A stretch of 5,082 nucleotides of DNA from Clostridia bacterium (GTDB lineage: Bacteria; Bacillota; Clostridia; Monoglobales; Monoglobaceae). The stretch covers positions 1 through 5,082 of the forward strand of contig JAGALN010000134.1 of assembly GCA_017625185.1 (NCBI GenBank). Reading direction: 5' to 3'. Under the pieces are notes generated by a model. It was not told the DNA's origin, did not search any database, and was given only the letters and a program-made list of their open reading frames with translations. A program made the position numbers and the translations under genes. Each line of letters opens with the position of its first letter. Position 1 is the stretch's first letter. Positions 1-5,082 of this stretch are shown in pieces.

Positions 1-2
1 AA

Positions 3-26
3 TACAGACTCGAACAGGCAGCTTAA
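3..26 (+). CDS. Possible 3' end of an upstream gene (last 7 codons)
   Basis: Reading from position 3, the frame gives YRLEQAA followed by TAA at 24-26. A rightward intrinsic terminator follows 38 bp later, so some plus-strand transcript must enter the window from the left, and this short tail would fit its last codons. Seven residues cannot identify a protein. The other two plus frames also remain open from the edge (to 57 and beyond), so the frame choice is a guess based on the position of the terminator. Confidence 0.25.
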   Translation, partial: YRLEQAA

Positions 27-63
27 ATTATTCTTTTTTGTGTCTACAAACTATTGACTATTT

Positions 64-92
64 CACCCGGAAGGGTGCTTTTTTAATTTTTT
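64..92 (+). terminator. Rho-independent terminator, rightward
   Basis: CACCC (64-68), a GGAA tetraloop and GGGTG (73-77) form a perfect 5-bp GC-rich stem. It is followed directly by C and a T-rich tract (79-92, TTTTTTAATTTTTT). The T tract lies only on the plus-strand side, so this ends a gene coming from the left, outside the window. It does not terminate hisF. The stem is short but the tract is long, so the call is fairly secure. Confidence 0.8.
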
Positions 93-94
93 CA

Positions 95-146
95 GTCGTG
101 CTTGAACAAATCTCATCAAAATTTCTGTGCACTTGTCGTGCTTGAA
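95..146. repeat. Direct repeat of 12 bp, two copies
   Basis: GTCGTGCTTGAA occurs exactly at 95-106 and again at 135-146, 40 bp apart start to start. Both copies are followed by a similar AAATC/AATC tail. The spacing is about four helical turns, which would place both copies on the same DNA face if a protein bound them. No gene or promoter is evident beside them. Function is unknown; a local duplication is equally possible. Confidence 0.45.
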
Positions 147-153
147 AATCAGG

Positions 154-182
154 TAATTGATGATTCTTCTATCCATCAATTA
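154..182. repeat. Inverted repeat, 9-bp arms, 11-nt loop
   Basis: TAATTGATG (154-162) is the exact reverse complement of CATCAATTA (174-182), with an 11-nt spacer. It is AT-rich and has no T tract on either strand, so it is not a classical terminator. It lies downstream of hisF on the minus strand and could act as a weak 3'-end hairpin for the his mRNA. It abuts the MITE-like element that begins at 183. Confidence 0.55.
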
Positions 183-249
183 TTGTAGGGACCGGCGTCC
201 CCGACGGTCCGTTGCGAAACATTGAGATGTTGTTTGAGTTTCCCTACAA
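183..249. repeat. MITE-like palindromic element overlapping the hisF stop
   Basis: Terminal arms TTGTAGGGA (183-191) and TCCCTACAA (241-249) are perfect 9-bp inverted repeats enclosing 67 bp. Inside are two further hairpins. One runs from 189 to 210, with GGAC/GTCC and CGTC/GACG pairs around a CCC loop and a 3-nt bulge. The other is AACAT/ATGTT (218-231) around a TGAG loop. The whole could fold as a three-way junction in DNA or RNA. The element has no coding capacity and is GC-rich in its left half, unlike the AT-rich flank. TTGTAGGG-bounded intergenic repeats of this kind are common in Clostridia genomes as I recall them, but copy number here cannot be seen. The right arm includes the last sense codon and TAG stop of hisF. 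An alternative is a single-copy 3' RNA structure. Confidence 0.6.
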
Positions 250-1005
250 ACGAACCGGGACGTTCTCTTTATGGAGATATTCTTTTAAATCGCTGATTTC
301 GATTTCCCGGAAGTGGAAGAGGGAGGCAGCAAGTGCTGCATCTGCCTTGCCAACTGTCAAGGCATCCTTAAAGTGTTCCATGGTTCCCGCACCGCCGGAA
401 GCAATCACGGGTACCGATACGTTTTCGGAAATCAACCGGGTCAGCTCCAAATCGTAGCCTGCTTTGGTACCGTCACAGTCCATGGAGGTCAAAAGGATTT
501 CTCCTGCCCCCAGCTTATCTGCCTGAACTGCCCATTCTAAGGCGTCCATGCCAGTATCGATCCGTCCGCCGTTGATAAAGACGTTAAAGCCGCTGCCATC
601 CTCCCGAAGCTTGGCGTCGATGGCAACCACTACGCATTGCCGTCCGAACTTATCGGCGGCATCACTGATGAGTCTGGGATTCCGGATGGCGGAGGAGTTA
701 ATCGAGATTTTGTCGGCGCCCTCTTTCAAAAGGAGCCGGAAGTCCTCTACGGTACGGATGCCGCCACCAATAGTAAAGGGAATAAAGACGGCTTCCGCTA
801 CCCGCCGTGCCAGATCCAGTACGGTGGCTCTCGCTTCATGGGTGGCGGTAATATCTAAAAAGACCAGTTCGTCGGCACCTGCATTATTATAGACCTTGGC
901 GATTTCCACCGGGTCTCCGGCGTCCCGGAGGTTGACGAAGTTGACACCCTTAACCACCCGACCGTTGTGGATATCCAGACAGGGGATGATTCGTTTTGCG
1001 TACAT
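244..1005 (-). CDS. hisF: Imidazole glycerol phosphate synthase, cyclase subunit HisF
   Basis: HisF is the cyclase half of the cytoplasmic HisHF enzyme. Ammonia from HisH passes through the HisF barrel and reacts with PRFAR, giving imidazole glycerol phosphate and AICAR, which links histidine and purine synthesis. The 253 residues match the family length. It opens with KRIIPCLDI and has both catalytic aspartates, Asp11 and Asp130 (VVVAIDAK). The phosphate-binding segments FTIGGGIR (about 77-84) and IASGGAG (about 201-207) of the (beta-alpha)8 barrel are present, as is MDCDGT around Asp176. It ends in the family-typical PVRL. The start is firm: AGGAGG at 1020-1015 lies 9 nt before ATG. The ATG shares its A with the hisH stop (TAATG), so translation is coupled. 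The TAG stop lies inside the arm of a palindromic repeat. No degradation is visible. Confidence 0.97.
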   Translation of the reverse strand: MYAKRIIPCLDIHNGRVVKGVNFVNLRDAGDPVEIAKVYNNAGADELVFLDITATHEARATVLDLARRVAEAVFIPFTIGGGIRTVEDFRLLLKEGADKISINSSAIRNPRLISDAADKFGRQCVVVAIDAKLREDGSGFNVFINGGRIDTGMDALEWAVQADKLGAGEILLTSMDCDGTKAGYDLELTRLISENVSVPVIASGGAGTMEHFKDALTVGKADAALAASLFHFREIEISDLKEYLHKENVPVRL

Positions 1006-1622
1006 TAAAGATTCCCTCCTGCCTCAATGAAGTTTTTCAAAATGGAAAGTCCCACATCGCCGCTCTTTTCCGGATGGAACTGGGTGGCAAAGAGGTTCCC
1101 TTGTTGCAGGGCAACGGTCAGCTCTCCACAGTAGGAGGTGGTTGCCGCGACAATTGATGGATCCTTCGGTTTTGCGTAATAGGAATGAACAAAATAGACA
1201 AAGGAATTTTCTGGAAGTCCTGCAAAAAGAGGCGTTTCTTTGGGAAAGTGCAGGGAATTCCATCCCATGTGTGGGATTTTGCAGCCCTCCTGTTTGGGAA
1301 TTTTCACAATCTCTCCTTGGAAGATACCAAGACCTTCCACGCCGGGGGTTTCCTCGCTGGATTCAAACAAGAGCTGCATTCCAAGGCAGATGCCCAAAAA
1401 TGGTTTGCCGCTTTTGGCTGCGTGACGAACCACGTCGGTTAAGCCGGTCTGATGCAGACTTTGTATACAGTCCCCGAAGGCACCAACCCCGGGCAGAATG
1501 ACATGGTCGGCTTTTTCGATGGTTTTTGCATCGGAAGTAATTGTGGCATCAGCACCCAAAAGCTGACAGGCCTTTTGAACGGAACGGAGATTTCCCGCAC
1601 CGTAATCAATGATAGCAAGCAT
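1005..1622 (-). CDS. hisH: Imidazole glycerol phosphate synthase, glutaminase subunit HisH
   Basis: HisH is the class I glutamine amidotransferase subunit. It hydrolyses glutamine and delivers ammonia to HisF. The 205-residue protein begins [15 protein letters not shown]. It has the PGVGAFGD segment (about 44-51) near the oxyanion strand, nucleophile Cys79 in GICLGMQ, and His183 and Glu185 in QFHPEKSGD, completing the triad. The frame stays open 22 codons further up to an ATG at 1688. I chose the ATG at 1622 because homologues start there, because a GAGGAA ribosome binding site (1635-1630) lies 7 nt upstream, and because the longer version would run through the -10 and -35 boxes. It is the first gene of a two-gene operon. 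The canonical motifs favour histidine biosynthesis over the HisH-like amidation proteins of surface-sugar pathways. Confidence 0.96.
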   Translation of the reverse strand: MLAIIDYGAGNLRSVQKACQLLGADATITSDAKTIEKADHVILPGVGAFGDCIQSLHQTGLTDVVRHAAKSGKPFLGICLGMQLLFESSEETPGVEGLGIFQGEIVKIPKQEGCKIPHMGWNSLHFPKETPLFAGLPENSFVYFVHSYYAKPKDPSIVAATTSYCGELTVALQQGNLFATQFHPEKSGDVGLSILKNFIEAGGNL

Positions 1623-1659
1623 GAAAGAGTTCCTCGCTTTGTTAGAATGAATATTTTGT

Positions 1660-1688
1660 ATCATACCACAATTTTTTCCGTATTGCAA
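1660..1688 (-). promoter_or_regulatory. Sigma-A promoter of hisHF
   Basis: On the minus strand, -35 TTGCAA (1688-1683) and -10 TATGAT (1665-1660) are separated by exactly 17 bp. Transcription would start near 1653, leaving a leader of about 30 nt before the hisH ATG. That is too short for a T-box or attenuator, so any control would act at initiation. Confidence 0.8.
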
Positions 1689-1691
1689 TAC
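1680..1691. promoter_or_regulatory. 12-bp perfect palindrome over the hisH -35 box, possible operator
   Basis: GTATTGCAATAC is its own reverse complement and contains the hisH -35 hexamer at its centre. It also lies about 15 bp upstream of the -35 of the divergent rightward promoter. A dimeric regulator bound here could block hisHF and influence the opposite promoter. The site is visible; a bound protein is inference. Part of the symmetry comes free, because the TTGCAA hexamer is itself palindromic. Confidence 0.4.
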
Positions 1692-1706
1692 AGAGAAGAA
1701 AAGTTA

Positions 1707-1735
1707 TTGAAAAGAAGAAAAATTTATGATATAAT
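1707..1735 (+). promoter_or_regulatory. Sigma-A promoter of the E2-like acyltransferase gene
   Basis: -35 TTGAAA (1707-1712), a 17-bp spacer and a perfect -10 TATAAT (1730-1735), in a strongly A-rich setting. The expected start is near 1742, giving a leader of about 70 nt. It is back to back with the hisHF promoter, with 18 bp between the two -35 boxes. Confidence 0.88.
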
Positions 1736-1781
1736 AATGAAAAATGTCGGTAAGGTGTATTGATATTTTATTAAGTTAAAG

Positions 1782-1799
1782 GTTCTGCATCTGTGGAAC
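1782..1799 (+). other. Leader hairpin just before the ribosome binding site
   Basis: GTTCTGC (1782-1788) can pair with GTGGAAC (1793-1799) around an ATCT loop, using two G-U wobble pairs. It ends 3 nt before the GGAGG site at 1803-1807 and could modestly affect ribosome access. It is too weak to call a riboswitch or terminator. Confidence 0.25.
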
Positions 1800-1811
1800 A
1801 TGGGAGGTAGT

Positions 1812-2702
1812 ATGAAAGAAGTAGCAGAAAGAAAACGCCGGTTTGGGGACCGGTACGACGGCTACAAAGTCAAGGCGAAAGATCCGATGTTCGGTGTAAT
1901 TCCGCATATTATGCGGTCAAGACTTGATTGTCAGGTGTTTTTTGAAGAACAGATTGACATTTCGGATTTGCGTGAGTTTATTTTAGAACACAGAAAGGAG
2001 ATGCCCGGTCTTTCGGCATATCACCTATTTGTGGCAGCAGCCATTAGAACTATTGTGCAAAAGCCCCGGCTGAACCGGTTTGTCAGCGGAAGAAAGATTT
2101 ATGCAAGAAATTATCTGCGGGCGTCCTTGACCGTGAAAACAAGCCGGAGCGAGGATGCGGACGAAGCCATTGTGATGCCAGAATTTGCTCCCACCGACAC
2201 TCTTTATGAGGTGGTGCAGAAGTTCAACGAGCAGGTGCAGGAAGCAAAACGTCAGGATGAGGATGCCAAGGGAAATGACACCGACGTCATTGTCCGGCTC
2301 ATTAATCTTCTGCCCGGCTTTGCCATTAAGTTTGTGGTTTGGCTGCTCCGGAACCTGGATTCCATCGGGAAGATGCCGAAAATCATTAATCGGGTCAGCC
2401 CCTTCCATTCCAGTCTTTTTGTAACCAATGTAGGCTCAATCGGACTCAACTCGGTGTATCATCATCTCTATGAGTTCGGGACCACCTCCATCTTTTTGGC
2501 AATCGGTAAAAAAGAAACAGTTCGGGAATTGCAAAGTGACGGCAGTGTCAAGAGTAAAACCGTGATTAACACTCGGTTTGTTTTGGATGAGAGAATCTGT
2601 GATGGGTATTATTTTGCCACTGCGATTAAGCTGTTTAAGTATTATATGAAGAATCCCCAGCTTTTGCTGTTGCCTCCGGATGATATCGGGGAAGACCGAT
2701 AA
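1812..2702 (+). CDS. Stand-alone E2/CAT-fold acyltransferase-like protein, catalytic His replaced by Glu
   Basis: The 296-residue protein resembles the C-terminal catalytic domain of 2-oxoacid dehydrogenase E2 subunits (chloramphenicol acetyltransferase fold). It has no lipoyl or peripheral-subunit-binding domain and no E1 or E3 gene nearby. The family-like parts are the N-terminal stretch with IPHIMRSRLDCQVFF, the helix SAYHLFVAAAIRTI, a late GTTSIFLAIGKKE strand, and the terminal DERICDGYYFA (about 259-269). The last matches the DHRxxDG motif that holds the catalytic His of E2 and CAT enzymes, but here His is Glu260, while Asp264 and Gly265 are kept. A hydrophobic helical stretch lies near 160-182. 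The start at 1812 is preferred over ATG 1800 because GGAGG (1803-1807) precedes only the former, though just 4 nt away. No terminator follows, so transcripts may continue into nagA. Substrate and activity are unknown; it may be a non-catalytic or altered acyltransferase. Confidence 0.85.
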   Translation: MKEVAERKRRFGDRYDGYKVKAKDPMFGVIPHIMRSRLDCQVFFEEQIDISDLREFILEHRKEMPGLSAYHLFVAAAIRTIVQKPRLNRFVSGRKIYARNYLRASLTVKTSRSEDADEAIVMPEFAPTDTLYEVVQKFNEQVQEAKRQDEDAKGNDTDVIVRLINLLPGFAIKFVVWLLRNLDSIGKMPKIINRVSPFHSSLFVTNVGSIGLNSVYHHLYEFGTTSIFLAIGKKETVRELQSDGSVKSKTVINTRFVLDERICDGYYFATAIKLFKYYMKNPQLLLLPPDDIGEDR

Positions 2703-2740
2703 AAAAATTACGAGATTCACCGAAAACCGCGAATTATTTG

Positions 2741-2769
2741 TTGCAACTGCGGAAGATTTGTGATATAGT
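2741..2769 (+). promoter_or_regulatory. Sigma-A promoter of nagA
   Basis: -35 TTGCAA (2741-2746), a 17-bp spacer and -10 TATAGT (2764-2769) predict a start near 2776. The -35 box sits in an 8-bp palindrome GTTGCAAC (2740-2747). It has the same hexamer as the hisHF -35. The leader contains CCAAT-caaa-ATTGG (2792-2805), a short inverted repeat ahead of the AGGAGG site at 2810-2815. Confidence 0.75.
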
Positions 2770-2824
2770 AGAGAAAGATTGACAAACAATTCCAATCAAA
2801 ATTGGCAAAAGGAGGAAAACGACC

Positions 2825-3967
2825 ATGAAAGCGATTGTCAACGGTAGTATTATTACGAAGGACGGAATCTTGGAAAATCACGCCCTTTTGTATACCGACG
2901 TCATTCAGGGAATTGTCCCGGAAAACGGGATTCCCACTGATGCAGAAGTGATAGATGCCAAGGGTGGATATATTTCTCCCGGATTGATTGACTTACATAT
3001 TCACGGATATCTGGGTAAGGATGTCTGTGACGGAGAGGAAGAGAGTATCCGCACCATTTCCAAAGGGATTGCGGCAAACGGCGTAACGGGATATCTTCCT
3101 ACCACCATGACCGAGGATATGGCTGTAATCAAAAAGGCAATGCAGGTGCTGCGGGACCTGAAAGAGGAGAGTAAGTCCTGGGAGGGCAGCGAGATTCTGG
3201 GCTGCCATGCAGAGGGCCCCTTTATCAGTGAGGCAAAGAAGGGTGCGCAGGATGCTAAGTATATCCTAAAGCCGGATGCGGCATTTGTGAAAGAGTACGC
3301 CGATATTATCAAAATCATCACCTTGGCCCCCGAAACCGATACAGAAGATTTCGCAGAAATCAGGAAGATGGTGCGGGATACTGATGTTGTGGTTTCTATG
3401 GGACATACCTCGGCGGATTATGATACTGCCATGGAATCTACCAAGAACGGTGTGAAGCATGCTACCCATCTTTTCAATGCCATGACCCCTCTTGCGCACC
3501 GTGCACCGGGTGTGGTCACAGCGGCCCTGAACAGTGATGTCAGCTGTGAACTGATTGGGGATACCTTCCATGTTTCCACGGCACTCTATGATATCTTATG
3601 GAAGTTAAAGGGCAGAAAGCTTTGTATCATCACTGACTGCCTGCCGGCAGGTGGGCTTCCCTACGGAGAATATACCTTAGGCGGACAGAAGATTATCTAC
3701 AGAGATATCGTTTGCCGGTTGGAGGACGGTACCGTTGCAGGCAGTGTTCTCCCTCTCAACAAGGGTGTTTGGAATTTGTATCAGAATTCCCAGATTCCTC
3801 TCTGGGAGTGTGTGAACTGCGCATCCCTGAATCCGGCGACCACCATTGGCGTGGAAAAGAGCAAGGGTTCTCTGGAGATTGGCAAGGACGCAGATATTAT
3901 CATTACCGATAGAGAATTCAATGTACAAAAAACCATTATGAAAGGAAGCGTAAAATATGAATCTTAA
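2825..3967 (+). CDS. nagA: N-acetylglucosamine-6-phosphate deacetylase
   Basis: NagA removes the acetyl group from GlcNAc-6-phosphate, giving glucosamine-6-phosphate and acetate. This is the committed step in using GlcNAc or recycling cell-wall amino sugars, and it occurs in the cytoplasm. The 380 residues match the family length. The amidohydrolase barrel shows His58 and His60 in GLIDLHIHG, metal ligand Glu130 in CHAEGPF, His194 in MGHTSADYD and His215 in ATHLFNAM. His225 lies in AHRAPG, substrate-side His249 in DTFHV, and catalytic Asp271 in IITDCLPAGG. The usual TDA reads TDC here, a mild change next to the catalytic Asp. LEDGTVAGS (about 299-307) and the C-terminal KGSLEIGKDADI segment are typical. 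AGGAGG (2810-2815) lies 9 nt before ATG. Its 3' end overlaps the next gene by 11 bp. No nagB is in view. Confidence 0.95.
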   Translation: MKAIVNGSIITKDGILENHALLYTDVIQGIVPENGIPTDAEVIDAKGGYISPGLIDLHIHGYLGKDVCDGEEESIRTISKGIAANGVTGYLPTTMTEDMAVIKKAMQVLRDLKEESKSWEGSEILGCHAEGPFISEAKKGAQDAKYILKPDAAFVKEYADIIKIITLAPETDTEDFAEIRKMVRDTDVVVSMGHTSADYDTAMESTKNGVKHATHLFNAMTPLAHRAPGVVTAALNSDVSCELIGDTFHVSTALYDILWKLKGRKLCIITDCLPAGGLPYGEYTLGGQKIIYRDIVCRLEDGTVAGSVLPLNKGVWNLYQNSQIPLWECVNCASLNPATTIGVEKSKGSLEIGKDADIIITDREFNVQKTIMKGSVKYES

Positions 3968-5082
3968 GGTTCAGGCAAAGTTAGACCCGCAGTTTGCACC
4001 TCTAGCACTGGTTTGCCGGGAGATGCGGGAGGCAACAAAAAACAACGGACAGGATATCGTGATTGGTATCGAAAGAAACAAGGGTTATATGGTAACCTAC
4101 AAGACCAGAATTTTTCCGGATGGCACAGGGCATGACCAGGAAAACTTTGACTTTATCGAAAGAATGGTCAAATCCCTTTTGTGGGTAGCCGGCGGTTATA
4201 AAGTTATCATTGCCGGAAGCGAGGTTGTTGGAAAGAAAATTCAGGAAGCCTACACCTATGGCGGTCTCCGGGATTTTGATGTGAAGTTTATGGAGCGGGT
4301 TTATGAAACCTCTTTCCAGGTAGAGCTTCGTGATATTGCTGATGCTCCGGCGGATAAGTCTGCAGCAGCACCCATCGGCAGACATTTAGACGGTTGCAGA
4401 ATCGGCTTTGATGCCGGTGGCAGTGACAGAAAGGTTAGTGCGGTCATTGACGGCGAGAGCGTTTACTCCGAAGAGGTTGTTTGGTTCCCCAAGACCAACG
4501 CCGACCCCGACTATCATTATGCAGGAATTTTAGAGGCAATGAAGACAGCGGCATCCCATATGCCCCGGGTAGACGCTATTGGTGTTTCCAGTGCCGGTGT
4601 CTATGTGGATAACCGGATTATGGTGGCATCCTTGTTTTTGAAGGTTAGCGATGAGGATTTTGACAAAAAAGTCAAGAATATGTATCTGGATGTTGCCAAG
4701 GAAATCGGAGCGGATATCCCCATCGAGGTTGCCAATGACGGTGACGTTACCGCTCTTGCTGGTGCTATGGATTTAAACGACAATGCGGTTCTTGGCGTTG
4801 CTATGGGTACCTCGGAAGCTGGTGGTTATGTGGATCCCCAGGGCAATATTACCGGTTGGCTCAATGAGCTGGCATTTGTGCCGGTGGATGCCTGCAAGGA
4901 TGCTATGGTGGATGAGTGGTCCGGGGACTATGGCTGTGGCGTGAAGTATTTCTCCCAGGACGGCGTGATTAAGCTGGCTCCCTTTGCCGGAATCGAACTG
5001 GACGAAGCACTTTCTCCTGCCGAAAAGCTGAAGGTGGTTCAGGGCTTGATGGAGAAGGGCGACCAGAGAGCCGCTGATATCT
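3957..5082 (+). CDS. ROK/ASKHA-like protein with extra N-terminal domain (partial, runs off the window)
   Basis: 375 codons are present and no stop is reached. Residues from about 147 on look like an ASKHA-fold sugar kinase or ROK protein. They include a phosphate-1 loop IGFDAGGSDRKV (149-160), GVSSAGVYVDNR (209-220), the catalytic-type pair Asn260-Asp261 in VANDGDVTALAGA, and a phosphate-2 loop VAMGTSEAGGYVD (281-293). The ROK zinc site appears degenerate: NELAFVPVD (303-311) stands where GExGHxxVD is expected, and YGCG (325-328) where the CxCGxxGC cluster would be. Residues 1-145 precede the usual kinase start and contain an unassigned alpha/beta region with GYKVIIAGSEVVGKKI (80-95). ATG 3957 is the first possible start, since an in-frame TAA sits at 3951, and AAGGAAG (3942-3948) serves as ribosome binding site. 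The 11-bp overlap with nagA implies coupled translation. Kinase action on GlcNAc or a related sugar is inference; a non-catalytic regulator is possible. Confidence 0.82.
   Translation, partial: MNLKVQAKLDPQFAPLALVCREMREATKNNGQDIVIGIERNKGYMVTYKTRIFPDGTGHDQENFDFIERMVKSLLWVAGGYKVIIAGSEVVGKKIQEAYTYGGLRDFDVKFMERVYETSFQVELRDIADAPADKSAAAPIGRHLDGCRIGFDAGGSDRKVSAVIDGESVYSEEVVWFPKTNADPDYHYAGILEAMKTAASHMPRVDAIGVSSAGVYVDNRIMVASLFLKVSDEDFDKKVKNMYLDVAKEIGADIPIEVANDGDVTALAGAMDLNDNAVLGVAMGTSEAGGYVDPQGNITGWLNELAFVPVDACKDAMVDEWSGDYGCGVKYFSQDGVIKLAPFAGIELDEALSPAEKLKVVQGLMEKGDQRAADI

Noticed and set aside
64..77. The CACCC/GGGTG hairpin as the hisF terminator
   Set aside because: On the minus strand the stem is followed by AAATAG rather than a T tract, so its orientation fits only rightward transcription.
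95..146. Start of a CRISPR array
   Set aside because: Only two 12-bp copies exist, shorter than CRISPR repeats, with no third unit and no cas genes.
548..892. Plus-strand open frame opposite hisF (and shorter ones at 212-457, 313-540 and 637-858)
   Set aside because: These lie antisense within the well-supported hisF gene, show no recognisable motifs and have low-complexity Ser/Arg-rich composition typical of shadow frames.
1142..1501. Plus-strand open frames opposite hisH
   Set aside because: They are antisense to hisH, which has its full catalytic triad; the translations are Arg/Pro/Phe-rich with no family resemblance.
1623..1688. Longer hisH start at 1688
   Set aside because: The 22 extra residues match no HisH N-terminus, and their codons overlap the promoter boxes; the 1622 start has its own ribosome binding site.
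2025..2449. Minus-strand open frames opposite the E2-like gene
   Set aside because: They are antisense to a gene with a clear promoter, ribosome binding site and family motifs; no independent start signal was found.
2779..2784. Perfect TTGACA as a second nagA -35 box
   Set aside because: No -10-like hexamer follows at 16-18 bp (TTGGCA sits there), and it lies downstream of the better promoter at 2741-2769.
3001..3571. Minus-strand open frames opposite nagA
   Set aside because: They are shadows of a gene whose metal-ligand motifs are all in the plus frame.
4002..4385. Minus-strand open frame at the right end (also 4601-4783)
   Set aside because: It is antisense to the ROK-like gene, whose plus frame is continuous from 3957 to the window edge with recognisable nucleotide-binding loops.

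Overview
The window looks like chromosomal DNA from an anaerobic Gram-positive bacterium of the Clostridia, most likely Lachnospiraceae or a close relative. This rests on strong AGGAGG-type ribosome binding sites, sigma-A promoters with 17-bp spacers, moderate GC content, and a nagA gene coupled to an unusual long ROK-like protein. The taxonomic call is inference from style and remembered family resemblance, not a search.

Layout. Positions 1-243 carry no complete gene. They hold a rightward rho-independent terminator (64-92) for a transcript entering from the left, a 12-bp direct repeat, a 9-bp inverted repeat, and a 67-bp MITE-like palindromic element (183-249) whose right arm contains the stop codon of hisF. 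The minus strand then carries a compact two-gene histidine operon. hisH (1622 to 1005) and hisF (1005 to 244) overlap by one base in TAATG and together encode imidazole glycerol phosphate synthase. The region 1653-1745 holds two back-to-back promoters, one for hisHF and one for the rightward genes, with a perfect 12-bp palindrome over the hisH -35 box.

The plus strand carries three genes. The first (1812-2702) is a stand-alone acyltransferase of the E2/chloramphenicol acetyltransferase fold, with no lipoyl domain and with Glu in place of the usual catalytic His. The second is nagA (2825-3967), N-acetylglucosamine-6-phosphate deacetylase, with its own promoter and all expected metal and catalytic residues. 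The third (from 3957, running off the right edge) overlaps nagA by 11 bp. It encodes an ASKHA/ROK-like protein with an extra N-terminal region of about 145 residues and a degenerate zinc site.

How they work together. HisH and HisF form one glutamine-driven enzyme linking histidine and purine synthesis. NagA and the ROK-like protein are almost certainly translated together, so a role in amino-sugar or cell-wall sugar handling is a reasonable inference for the latter. The role of the E2-like protein cannot be read from context. No clearly new multi-gene system is visible. The most unusual items are the His-less E2-like protein and the N-terminally extended ROK-like protein.
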